Positions 6,562 through 13,753 of a stretch of 15,726 nt of DNA are shown in pieces. A program made the translations under genes and the position numbers. The stretch is from an uncultured bacterium (GTDB lineage Bacteria > Cyanobacteriota > Vampirovibrionia > Gastranaerophilales > Gastranaerophilaceae). How positions within the stretch are numbered: position 1 is the stretch's first letter; each line of letters starts with the position of its first letter. The notes under the pieces were generated by a model, which saw only the letters and a list, made by a program, of their open reading frames with translations, was not told the origin of the DNA and ran no database searches. Location of the stretch: assembly GCA_947365485.1 (NCBI GenBank), contig CANAXK010000016.1, forward strand, positions 1 to 15,726, read 5' to 3'.

Positions 6562-9306
6562 TTACTTAATCCGCTTCAATGATGACAAGAAATTGAAATT
6601 AACAACATCGCCGTCAACTTTTGTGAGGAAAATCTGCGCATCATCTTCTCCAACCTTCAACTCAGGAATTTGCGAGATTTCAGACGAGTAGTAGTTGCTG
6701 TCGTTCCTTCCACTTGAAGAAATTCTGCTTGCAATGCTGTTCAGAGAAATGTTTCTCAAAAACCCTGCAAACCCAGTGTCCTTGTCAGAAAACTTGGTGT
6801 AAATCCTTAAAGTCGCGTCGTTTGTCTCAAGATCATACCTGCCTACAATGTAAGTCGCAAGCGAATTAGCAGAAGAGCGAATCTGCATTGGCATGACAAC
6901 GTTGTCCACAATCTTTAACTCCCCTGCAATCTTCTCAAACTTCCCGTCAGGAATGCTTACAAGGTCGCTTATTGTTGTCGGACTAATCATTGCAAGCGGG
7001 TTCCTGAATAAAGACGCTGCTTTTAATAAGTACTCAACATAGCCAACCTTCTCAATCGACCCGTCTTTTATGTCAAACTTGATGTCTCCGTTGAGCTTAA
7101 GACTCTGGTCTGTGTTAATCTCAATAAGCCCTCTTGCCTTGCCGGAAATCTCACGCGGCAGACCGAGAATCGCAGAGGCCATAACATCAGAATTAACATC
7201 CTTAACGCCGAGCCTCAAATAATACTTGTTCTTAATCAAATCAGCCTTGACCTTGAGCGTGGAAATCCCGTCTGCAATGTCAAACTTGTTGGACTCGATG
7301 TTCAATACCCCGTCTTTGTCAAGCGTCAGATTCGCATGTATGTTTCCAAAATCAACCTCTTTGTACTTGCCCTTCTCAAGGTTGAGCGCACATTTTTCGA
7401 CAATTACCAAACCCTTTGTGAACGCAACTGCGCTTTCTTCGTTATCATCCTCAACTTGCGCTGCTACTTCTGCGGAAGTCTGGGCTGAATTGTTTATATT
7501 GTTGGCAAGCATTTTTTCAACATCAACATTGTCAACCGTCAAATTAACGTTCTTCACAACAATCGGAAGTCGCAGGTCGTTTACAACATAGCCGTTGAAA
7601 TCATACTTGGAACGCTTGAACCTGCCGTTTGCTATCGCGCCGAGCTTGTCACCTCTTCCGCCGAATTTTGCACTCTCAATATATAATCTTTGGGAAGGAA
7701 TACGAACCTTGCTAAGCACAAAACCGCCGTCTATTTTAGGGAACGCTCCGGTGTTGTCATAACGCATTTCACCTGATACTGTGCCTTTTTTGAAAATCTT
7801 CTGGCATGCAAGGAAGTTCAAAAACTCGCTCGGAAGCGGACGCGGTATCTTCAAATCCATGTCAAGAAGCTTCATGTTATCTGCCATGTCAATGTTCCCG
7901 CTGATTGCAAGCACAGGTGTCATGCCCTTTTTTAGCTCGTTGGTTATGTAATAGTCAATCGTGTTGAGCTTGAGGATGTTACCGACAACGCTAAGGTCAA
8001 CCTTGAACAAAGTTTTGTAGTCCTTGAGCACCATTGACTGGTCACCGAGCATGAATCCTTCGTTTTCGTTGAGCAGGAAGTACCACACAACATCGCAGGA
8101 GCCGTTCTTTGATTTGAGCGTAAGCCTTGAACCTGCGTCGCCCACAAGCCCGATTGGCGCGCCAAGAAGCTTGGAGGCGTAGTTTTTGAAGAAATCGTCG
8201 TTTACAAAAATGTTGGAGACAATTTCTGTGTCACAAGTCTTCCAGTAATCCTTGATTTCGCCTTCCATCTTGAGGCTGTTGATTTTCTTGTTGTTGTAAA
8301 ACCCTGTAAAATCACGGAGCTTTATGTCCTTGTTCCCAATCTCAATAATGCCCTGAGAGACCTCTACCGGCATCTTGAGCAAATCAACAATCTTGAACGA
8401 AGATTTGTTTACATTAACATCCCCTCTTATTTTGTCCTTTGTGAGGTTGATGTTAAAATCAACACTCCCCTGAACATCGCAAATCGGCTTGAGAAGCTCT
8501 TTGCCGTTCGGGATAAGTATGTTTGAAGTAACAATGTTCGCAATATCTCTTGCACTAAAGTTTTTGGACGAAATGTTCATCTCCATGCCAGTCTTGCGCG
8601 AAGCATACGCGTCAATGTAAACCTTTGACCTGTCAATCTCTATCGGGAATCTGTCCACATGAAGCTCGCCGTTTCCCATGTAGATTTTGTTCATGTCATT
8701 GGCTGATACAAAAATCCTGTCAGCTCCCTTTTTCATCTCAAAATCGAAATCAAAGTGCAGATACTTCTTTTCCTGCGTCCTGTCAAGCTCGAGATTCTTT
8801 GCGTCAAACCTGATTCCAACATCCGGATTGTCGTAAGTTATTAGACACTCCTTCACACCAAGCAGCGCAGAAAAAATATCGATGTTAAAATCCATCTGCT
8901 GCGGCTCTTTTTGTTCCTCATTCTGCGGGAAAAGCGCAATCAGGTCAGAAGAGTTTATAAAAACATTGTCAGCAAATACTTTTTTAACGATAAGCCGTTT
9001 TTTCAGAATATCACTTAACGAAAACTCCGTATCAAGCCCTTCAAGATTCAGCAAATCTTTTGAACCCTTTTTGAGCGTCATCCTGTCAAGCGAGAACGCA
9101 AGGTCAACACCGGTTTTGAGCCTAACCTTTCCTATCTCTAAATCAGCTCCGGTCTGTTTTTTTACCGTGCTTTCGATTTTTGAATGCACCCAATCGTTTG
9201 AAACAATTGCAGGCAGCGCCCACAGGTATGTTGATACTGCGCCTGCTGCTAGCACAGTCGCTGTTATTAAACTTCCAAATAAAACTTTTTTCCCAAATCT
9301 CTTCAT
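6562..9306 (-). CDS. AsmA-like envelope protein
   Basis: The 914-residue protein has one N-terminal membrane anchor (about residues 7-30, after MKRFGKK) followed by a long beta-rich periplasmic region. A C-terminal AsmA-like segment runs from about 725 to 860, with GLIEIN, DIKDGSIE and the LVSIPDGKFEKIAGEL stretch. AsmA-like proteins (AsmA, TamB, YhdP, YdbH) are tubes with a hydrophobic groove that help carry phospholipid or assist outer-membrane assembly. The ATG at 9306 is chosen over an upstream in-frame ATG at 9363 because it starts exactly at a normal signal-anchor and has an extended -10 box six bases before it. It is the first gene of the operon with the Rossmann and LicD genes, and lies head-to-head with the exported-protein/Omp85 pair. 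A TamB-like function with the neighbouring Omp85 is plausible but not shown. Confidence 0.75.
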   Translation of the reverse strand: MKRFGKKVLFGSLITATVLAAGAVSTYLWALPAIVSNDWVHSKIESTVKKQTGADLEIGKVRLKTGVDLAFSLDRMTLKKGSKDLLNLEGLDTEFSLSDILKKRLIVKKVFADNVFINSSDLIALFPQNEEQKEPQQMDFNIDIFSALLGVKECLITYDNPDVGIRFDAKNLELDRTQEKKYLHFDFDFEMKKGADRIFVSANDMNKIYMGNGELHVDRFPIEIDRSKVYIDAYASRKTGMEMNISSKNFSARDIANIVTSNILIPNGKELLKPICDVQGSVDFNINLTKDKIRGDVNVNKSSFKIVDLLKMPVEVSQGIIEIGNKDIKLRDFTGFYNNKKINSLKMEGEIKDYWKTCDTEIVSNIFVNDDFFKNYASKLLGAPIGLVGDAGSRLTLKSKNGSCDVVWYFLLNENEGFMLGDQSMVLKDYKTLFKVDLSVVGNILKLNTIDYYITNELKKGMTPVLAISGNIDMADNMKLLDMDLKIPRPLPSEFLNFLACQKIFKKGTVSGEMRYDNTGAFPKIDGGFVLSKVRIPSQRLYIESAKFGGRGDKLGAIANGRFKRSKYDFNGYVVNDLRLPIVVKNVNLTVDNVDVEKMLANNINNSAQTSAEVAAQVEDDNEESAVAFTKGLVIVEKCALNLEKGKYKEVDFGNIHANLTLDKDGVLNIESNKFDIADGISTLKVKADLIKNKYYLRLGVKDVNSDVMASAILGLPREISGKARGLIEINTDQSLKLNGDIKFDIKDGSIEKVGYVEYLLKAASLFRNPLAMISPTTISDLVSIPDGKFEKIAGELKIVDNVVMPMQIRSSANSLATYIVGRYDLETNDATLRIYTKFSDKDTGFAGFLRNISLNSIASRISSSGRNDSNYYSSEISQIPELKVGEDDAQIFLTKVDGDVVNFNFLSSLKRIK

Positions 9307-9321
9307 AAAAAGATTATACCA
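9307..9321 (-). promoter_or_regulatory. Extended -10 promoter of the AsmA-like operon
   Basis: On the - strand TGGTATAAT (9321-9313) is an extended -10 element with consensus TATAAT. It is followed by exactly six bases (CTTTTT) and then ATG 9306. The predicted start site coincides with the start codon, so a leaderless transcript is expected. No Shine-Dalgarno is visible. No good -35 is seen at 16-18 bases, which fits an extended -10 promoter. Confidence 0.6.
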
Positions 9322-9369
9322 CAAATTGTTACAAAATATTACAACGCTGGCTCTGCATAGCATGTTTAC

Positions 9370-9377
9370 TATAAAAT
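9370..9377 (+). promoter_or_regulatory. Possible -10 element for the exported-protein/omp85 operon
   Basis: TATAAAAT lies about 37 bases before ATG 9414 in the 107-base divergent spacer. A TATAAA or TAAAAT hexamer here could drive the + strand operon. No convincing -35 is present at the right distance, so this is weak. Apart from this and the opposite promoter the spacer holds nothing recognisable. Confidence 0.3.
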
Positions 9378-9413
9378 AAATAATGGACTGTTAACAAACG
9401 CAAAAGACTAGGG

Positions 9414-10025
9414 ATGAATATCAATTTTCTAAAGAAATTTCTAATACTTGTATGTGTATTTATTACATCTACACTGAGTGCATTTGCAGAAAACAATGTT
9501 GCAAGTGCAGAATTTAGCTTTCAGATTCCGCAGTACCTTAGAATAGAGCCTATGACAAGCCCTGTGCTTGTTGCAAATATTACTGACAGAACCGGAAACC
9601 TCGCAGTGCCGCTCTCAAGTGGGTTCAAAGTTGTTACTAACAGCCCGGATGCTAAGACTTTGTATCTCAAAGCAAACACAGTAACACAGGGCGGGTACGA
9701 AGAAGCTATGTTTGAAAGAGGCGGTGTGGTTTATATCGCGTTTGCAAACCTTGCAAAGATTCCGAAATCGTCTTCGCTTGCAAACTGCAAACTCGGGGCT
9801 AATTCGACAGACAGCCCGGGCGTGGTTGCGTATCCCGTGACATAGGTTAGCGGGGCGAAATCAAAGTTCAACAAGTCCAAAAACAAATACGAAGTGACTG
9901 TGGAAAACGGAACGACCTATGTTAATATCAACATCGGCTCAAATGTTCTTCGTACATCTTTTGCATCTAACGACCCGAAAGGGTTTTATCAGGCGGTGCT
10001 GTCTTTGACAGAGGCCGATATCTAA
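9414..10025 (+). pseudogene. Small exported protein interrupted by an in-frame TAG
   Basis: From ATG 9414 the frame encodes a clear signal peptide (MNINFLKKFLILVCVFITST to AFA, cleavage after about residue 25) and a beta-rich domain. It meets TAG at codon 144 (9843-9845). The same frame then stays open for 59 more codons, from VSGAKSKFNK to VLSLTEADI, and ends at TAA 10023-10025. That distal part looks like real secreted-protein sequence and reaches to 45 bases before the omp85 ATG, so the ancestral gene was about 203 codons. CAG (Gln) to TAG is the simplest explanation. TAG ends three other genes here, so it is a normal stop. The alternatives are a real 143-residue protein, readthrough, or a sequencing error. 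The family is not recognised; no good Shine-Dalgarno precedes the start. Confidence 0.65.
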
Positions 10026-10070
10026 AAACAATAAGGAAGGGAAGTGCCAAAACTAAAGAGGAGAGATTTG

Positions 10071-12224
10071 ATGACGTCAAAACTGACGGCTGCATTGGCT
10101 TTGTCAGTAATCTTGATCTGCCCTTCTGCTTATGCCGAACTCGAACCAAACTTCTCTTATATAAATTTTAACAGCCCAAAACCGGTAAAACTGGTCAACC
10201 CCCTTTACTTAGACACTTCCAAAACCAAAAAACCAACACTAAATGTTAACACGTCCATCCCTTACACGGGAGAGTTCAATGAGTCAGACTATTTCTCCTC
10301 AAATATCGATGACTCACCACCTCCTGCACCACCGGAAGAGCCACTTCCAGCGCAGACACAGGCGCTCGACTTTTTCTCGCCTCCTGATGAGAATATAGCA
10401 GAAGAAGTAGAACAAGTTGAATCCTACCATGTCGGAGTCGACATGCAGACACCTGAACTCGAGGGCTCGATTATTGGCAGAATCAATGTCACGGGCTTAA
10501 GTACCCTGGATGCGCAGGCGATTCTTTCAAAAATCAAGACCCAAACAGGCTCGCTTTATAACGCAGAGCTCTTGCAGCAGGATTTGCAGCGGATTTATGC
10601 GCTCGGGTTCTTTACCGAAAGAATGGCGGTCGAACCTGTTCTTCAGCCTGACGGAAGCGTTGATTTAACTTTTGAGCTTCAGGAAAACATGATGGTGTCT
10701 GATATATCAATTGTCGGAAACACTGTTATTTCGACAGTTGAACTCATGCCGTTTATCATGCCTCTAAAAGGCAAGCCGCAAAACATTCTCCATATCAACG
10801 ACGCAATCGAGCAGATTAACGGATACTACAGCAATAAAGGGTATATTCTGGCTTCTGTAAGCTCGGTTGACGACGACCCAGACGGCGCGCTTACTCTGAA
10901 TATAAATGAGGGCGTGATTGATAAAATCTTTATCGAAGGCAACAACAGGACAAAAGACTACGTTATTGAACGAAACATCATGACCCAGCCTGGCACGGTC
11001 TACAACGAAAACTACCTCAAAGAAGACCTTACAAGAGTCTACTCAACCCAGGTTTTCAGCGACGTTACAAGAAAAATCGAGCCGAGCGACACAGTAGAAG
11101 GCGAATACAACGTCAAGGTTGTTGTAACAGAGCAGAGCACAAACAGCGTCGCGCTTGGAGGCGGGATTGATAACGCACTTGGCGCGTTCGGCTCAATAAG
11201 CTTGAGGGAGGATAACTTTTTAGGCAAAGCCCAGCGGGTTTCGCTCTCCGGAATCTTAGGCTCCGGCATACTTTTGAGCGACGCTTCTATCAAGAATAGG
11301 ATGAATTACCAGCTTGAGTTGAATTTCTTTGAGCCTTATTTTTTGAACGCGGACAACTCGCTTATGGGAAAACTCTATTACCGTGATTTAGGCAGCTACC
11401 AGATACCGCTTGCGATTGAGCGAAGGTTCGGGCTTATGGCAGGTGTGCAGCACAAGGTTCAGAGCATGGACAATGTAACGACGAGCTTCTCTGCGGGGTT
11501 TGAAAACATTAGCTTGAGCGAGGGCGATTTTGCGAAGGTTTCTTCACTGTATGCCCAACGTAATATCAATATTGCAAACCGGGCGCGCGAGCTTACGGGC
11601 GGGTTCTTTTTGAATTTTGCACCGGGTATAAAATACGACACTCGTGATACGAACGAAAACCCGCGTGAAGGTATGCTTGCGCAGGCGAAATTCATAGAGG
11701 CGTTGAGCGTTTCTGATTTCAAGAACACAAACGGCAGAATTGCGGGCTCTGTTTCAAAATACTTCCCTGTGCGTAAGAAATCGTCGTTCTCATTGACCGC
11801 GCGAGGCGGGGTTAAGGTTCATGGAGACGACATGCCGGAGGTTATGGCGTTCAGGCTTGGAGGCCCGTACACAGTGCGCGGGTTCCGCATGAACGGCGTG
11901 GGTACCGGAGACGCATTCCTGATGGGTTCGGCAGAATTAGCAACCCCGCTTCCGTTTGTTGACCGGCTGAATTATGAGTTCATCAAAAAAGTCCGGCTCA
12001 CGTTCTTTGTTGATGCAGGGCAGGTGTTTGACGAAACAATTTCAAGCAGGCTCTACGACAGACCGCTTAGCGCAATCACAGCCGGTGTGGGCTTGAAGGT
12101 TTACATTCCGGGTGTAGGTCCAATCTCTGTTGATTACGGTATTCCGCTTACAAATCCGGGTGATTACGGCTCTAAGAATGGTTACTTTACGTTCGGAACG
12201 GGCTACGGCATGGATGGATGGTAA
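10071..12224 (+). CDS. Omp85/BamA-family outer membrane protein
   Basis: The 717-residue protein inserts or exports proteins at the outer membrane. It has a signal peptide (cleaved near A22, after AYA), a proline-rich stretch DDSPPPAPPEEPLP (80-93), three POTRA repeats (about 135-206, 207-281, 282-355) and a C-terminal 16-strand-type barrel from about 360. The barrel carries the Omp85 signature FRLGGPYTVRGF (594-605), with VRGF at 602-605, and the protein ends in GMDGW with a terminal aromatic residue. Three POTRAs are typical of cyanobacterial Omp85, unlike five in proteobacterial BamA. ATG 10071 is preferred over GTG 10044 because AGGAG (10059-10063) sits seven bases before it and it begins directly at the signal peptide. 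It lies downstream of the interrupted exported-protein gene and divergent to the AsmA-like operon. BamA-like or TamA-like roles cannot be separated from sequence alone. Confidence 0.88.
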   Translation: MTSKLTAALALSVILICPSAYAELEPNFSYINFNSPKPVKLVNPLYLDTSKTKKPTLNVNTSIPYTGEFNESDYFSSNIDDSPPPAPPEEPLPAQTQALDFFSPPDENIAEEVEQVESYHVGVDMQTPELEGSIIGRINVTGLSTLDAQAILSKIKTQTGSLYNAELLQQDLQRIYALGFFTERMAVEPVLQPDGSVDLTFELQENMMVSDISIVGNTVISTVELMPFIMPLKGKPQNILHINDAIEQINGYYSNKGYILASVSSVDDDPDGALTLNINEGVIDKIFIEGNNRTKDYVIERNIMTQPGTVYNENYLKEDLTRVYSTQVFSDVTRKIEPSDTVEGEYNVKVVVTEQSTNSVALGGGIDNALGAFGSISLREDNFLGKAQRVSLSGILGSGILLSDASIKNRMNYQLELNFFEPYFLNADNSLMGKLYYRDLGSYQIPLAIERRFGLMAGVQHKVQSMDNVTTSFSAGFENISLSEGDFAKVSSLYAQRNINIANRARELTGGFFLNFAPGIKYDTRDTNENPREGMLAQAKFIEALSVSDFKNTNGRIAGSVSKYFPVRKKSSFSLTARGGVKVHGDDMPEVMAFRLGGPYTVRGFRMNGVGTGDAFLMGSAELATPLPFVDRLNYEFIKKVRLTFFVDAGQVFDETISSRLYDRPLSAITAGVGLKVYIPGVGPISVDYGIPLTNPGDYGSKNGYFTFGTGYGMDGW

Positions 12225-12227
12225 GAA

Positions 12228-12259
12228 GGCAGCTGAGAAGTTAAGCAGCTAGGCAGCTG
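12228..12259 (+). repeat. 8-base tandem repeat after omp85
   Basis: Four consecutive 8-base units lie three bases after the omp85 stop codon: GGCAGCTG, AGAAGTTA, AGCAGCTA, GGCAGCTG. The second unit is degenerate. The consensus is RGCAGCTR. They are part of the 137-base spacer (12225-12361) between the convergent omp85 and metallophosphoesterase genes. No rho-independent terminator with a T-run is visible in that spacer. Confidence 0.6.
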
Positions 12260-12274
12260 GGTATTGCGCGTCTC

Positions 12275-12341
12275 CTCACCCCCGAATAATCCAAGGCAGG
12301 GAGCAGCCGTTGGAGCAGAGCAACTTAGGGATGCGGGTGAG
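12275..12341 (+). repeat. Inverted repeat around dispersed-repeat copy A
   Basis: CTCACCC (12275-12281) is perfectly complementary to GGGTGAG (12335-12341), enclosing 53 bases. The left arm extends to TCTCCTCACCC, which matches the reverse complement of the right end of repeat copy B better than that of copy A. It could fold into a long stem-loop in a transcript running through the spacer. Confidence 0.45.
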
Positions 12342-12350
12342 TGGAACAAC
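12302..12350 (+). repeat. Dispersed 49-base repeat, copy A
   Basis: This 49-base element begins AGCAGCCGTTGGAGCAGAGC and ends GGAACAAC. It matches 13705-13753 at 45 of 49 positions with no gaps. It lies in the spacer where omp85 and the metallophosphoesterase converge. Here the GAGGAG-like end reads GAGTGG, so it would not act as a Shine-Dalgarno, and no gene starts behind it. Confidence 0.8.
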
Positions 12351-12361
12351 TCCTCCAGCAA

Positions 12362-13126
12362 TCACTCATACTCAATCACCACAATTTCCGGCACCGAATT
12401 TATTCGCACAGGCAAAATACTTGTTCCGAGTCCTTTTGTGATTATCATCAGGTTTTTGCCGTCATTGATTATGCGCTCTGCAAACTTTGAACCATACTTA
12501 GACGGAACAACAGGCGCGCCGAAAAACGGGATACAAATCTGACCGCCATGCGTGTGGCCTGCAAGAATCAGGTCGACCTCTTCTTCAACATCGTAATAAA
12601 TATCAGGCGTGTGGCTCAAAAGTATTCGGGGTGATGTTGTGTCTTTGAGCGCTTTTGGAATATCAGGAAACGCTGTTTGCAAATCTTCTACCCCTGCAAC
12701 ACAGACGCCTTGTTCGTTGACACTGGAGTTTTCCAGAACTCTGATTCCGTGTTCTGCAAGCGTGTCTCTTACGAGTTCTTTGTTGTACCAGCCGTCGTGG
12801 TTTCCAAGAACGCTGATTACAGGTGATTTGATTTTGGCGAGCTCAAGAGCCTGTTCTTCAATACCTAAGGAGCCGGCTCCGTCATGGCCTTTTATAAAAT
12901 CACCGCCTAATAAAACCAGATTAGCATTCTGTTTGTTTATGAGTTTAACAATTCTTTTTAGTCTGGATTTTGAATATTTTCCGATATGAAAATCGCTTGC
13001 AAAAACAATTCTCAAGCCTTGCATGGCTTTACTTTCCAGCTTGTAGTGTTTCACAACAAGAAGGTGCGGTTCGATAAAAAATCCCCAGACAAGAAGCACT
13101 ATAATTATGAGAAATAAATATTTCAT
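12362..13126 (-). CDS. Membrane-anchored metallophosphoesterase (YkuE/YaeI type)
   Basis: The 254-residue protein has an N-terminal membrane segment (about 3-17) and a calcineurin-like phosphoesterase domain. The full set of metal-binding motifs is present: SDFHIG (D45, H47), GGDFI (D76), GNHDGW (N109, H110), SHTPD (H172) and AGHTHGGQI (H191, H193). The GHTHGGQ ending is typical of the YkuE/YaeI/LpxG-like subgroup, some members of which hydrolyse phosphate esters in lipid or lipid A metabolism. The substrate here is not determined. Start ATG 13126 begins at the anchor, has no Shine-Dalgarno, and is preceded by an extended -10 box at the leaderless spacing. It is divergent from ferritin and convergent with omp85. 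Confidence 0.85.
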   Translation of the reverse strand: MKYLFLIIIVLLVWGFFIEPHLLVVKHYKLESKAMQGLRIVFASDFHIGKYSKSRLKRIVKLINKQNANLVLLGGDFIKGHDGAGSLGIEEQALELAKIKSPVISVLGNHDGWYNKELVRDTLAEHGIRVLENSSVNEQGVCVAGVEDLQTAFPDIPKALKDTTSPRILLSHTPDIYYDVEEEVDLILAGHTHGGQICIPFFGAPVVPSKYGSKFAERIINDGKNLMIITKGLGTSILPVRINSVPEIVVIEYE

Positions 13127-13141
13127 AATTTAATTTTATCA
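13127..13141 (-). promoter_or_regulatory. Extended -10 promoter of the metallophosphoesterase
   Basis: On the - strand TGATAAAAT (13141-13133) is followed by six bases (TAAATT) and ATG 13126. TAAAAT matches five of six -10 positions and carries the TGn extension. The geometry is identical to the boxes before 1312 and 9306, so the transcript is predicted to be leaderless; no Shine-Dalgarno is visible. Confidence 0.5.
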
Positions 13142-13144
13142 AAA

Positions 13145-13154
13145 ACAAATTTGT
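13145..13154. promoter_or_regulatory. Palindrome between divergent promoters, possible operator
   Basis: ACAAATTTGT is a perfect 10-base palindrome lying between the -10 box of the metallophosphoesterase (13133-13138) and the -10 box of ferritin (13157-13162). It sits in the ferritin -35/-10 spacer. A regulator bound here could affect both genes. It does not read as a full Fur box, and such an A+T-rich palindrome could occur by chance. Confidence 0.3.
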
Positions 13155-13162
13155 GCTATTAT
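13154..13162 (+). promoter_or_regulatory. Extended -10 promoter of ferritin
   Basis: TGCTATTAT (13154-13162) is an extended -10 element with TATTAT matching five of six consensus bases. The -35 region at 17 bases (TTTTAT) is weak. The predicted start near 13169 gives a leader of about 24 bases containing AGGAG (13181-13185), seven bases before ATG 13193, so ferritin has an ordinary leader, unlike its divergent neighbour. Confidence 0.5.
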
Positions 13163-13192
13163 TGTCTCGAAAATTAAAAAAGGAGAGTAAGT

Positions 13193-13702
13193 ATGATTAG
13201 CGAAAAATTACAGGAAGCGTTTAATGAACAGATTAATAAAGAGTTATATTCAGAGTACTTGTATCTTGCTATGAAAGTTTATTTTCAGGAGCAAAATCTT
13301 CAGGGTTTTGTAAACTGGTTTGATGTTCAGGTTCAGGAAGAGCATGCTCATGCAATGGGGATGTTTGATTACCTTAACGAACGCGGAGGTAAGATTGACT
13401 TGAGAGCAATTGAAAAGCCGGTCGTGGAAGGCAATACTCCGCTTGAAATCTTTGAACATGTTCTTCGGCACGAAGAATACGTTACATCAAGAATCAACCA
13501 CCTTATGGACGTAGCTGAAGAAGTGAGAGACAGAGCTGCAATGCACCTTCTTGACTGGTACCTGAAAGAACAGGTTGAAGAAGAATCAAACGTGGGCGGT
13601 GTTTTGGCAACTTTGAGGCTGATTGGTGAAGACAAACATGCGCTTTTGATGCTTGATAGAGAACTTGCTGCAAGAACTTTTGTTGCTCCGGTTATCGGGT
13701 AA
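13193..13702 (+). CDS. ftnA: Non-heme ferritin
   Basis: The 169-residue protein is a bacterial ferritin that oxidises ferrous iron and stores it in a 24-subunit cytoplasmic shell. All ferroxidase residues of the E. coli FtnA type are at the same positions: E17, E50, H53, E94, Q127 and E130, with Y24. The third-site residues E49, E126 and E129 are also present. The heme-binding methionine of bacterioferritin is not evident. Length is normal. The start has a strong AGGAG. Its stop is followed within three bases by the 49-base repeat copy B and then ribonuclease HII, with no visible terminator, so the two may be cotranscribed. Confidence 0.95.
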   Translation: MISEKLQEAFNEQINKELYSEYLYLAMKVYFQEQNLQGFVNWFDVQVQEEHAHAMGMFDYLNERGGKIDLRAIEKPVVEGNTPLEIFEHVLRHEEYVTSRINHLMDVAEEVRDRAAMHLLDWYLKEQVEEESNVGGVLATLRLIGEDKHALLMLDRELAARTFVAPVIG

Positions 13703-13704
13703 AA

Positions 13705-13753
13705 AGCAGCCGTTGGAGCAGAGCGACTTACGGATGCGGGTGAGGAGAACAAC
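13705..13753 (+). repeat. Dispersed 49-base repeat, copy B, carrying the rnhB ribosome binding site
   Basis: This copy matches 12302-12350 at 45 of 49 bases. It fills almost the whole gap between the ferritin stop (13702) and the ATG of ribonuclease HII (13754). Its 3' end contains AGGAG (13743-13747), six bases before that ATG, so the repeat itself supplies the Shine-Dalgarno. Copy A lacks the AGGAG. The left inverted arm seen beside copy A is absent here. Confidence 0.8.

Noticed and set aside
9307..9363. Upstream ATG at 9363 as start of the AsmA-like gene (19 extra residues)
   Set aside because: The extra residues overlap the promoter box and do not look like part of a signal anchor. ATG 9306 begins directly at MKRFGKK and the membrane segment.
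8882..9379. 165-codon + strand open frame opposite the AsmA-like gene
   Set aside because: It is antisense to a well-supported long gene, has Ser/Phe-rich shadow composition and no domain or ribosome binding site.
9843..9845. Genome-wide reassignment of TAG as a sense codon
   Set aside because: TAG ends the LicD, Rossmann and ribonuclease HII genes in this window at the expected family lengths, so it is a normal stop.
10044..10070. GTG 10044 as start of the Omp85 gene
   Set aside because: ATG 10071 has AGGAG at ideal distance and starts at a clean signal peptide. The GTG also has purines upstream, so it is not excluded, only less likely.
12271..12281. CTCCTCAC core resembling the conserved loop of the cyanobacterial small RNA Yfr1
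   Set aside because: The match is partial, the flanking stems of Yfr1 are missing, and the bases are better explained as the inverted arm of the 49-base repeat.
12264..12542. 92-codon + strand open frame covering repeat copy A and the end of the metallophosphoesterase
   Set aside because: Most of it is the antisense of the phosphoesterase and the rest is the repeat. No ribosome binding site fits.
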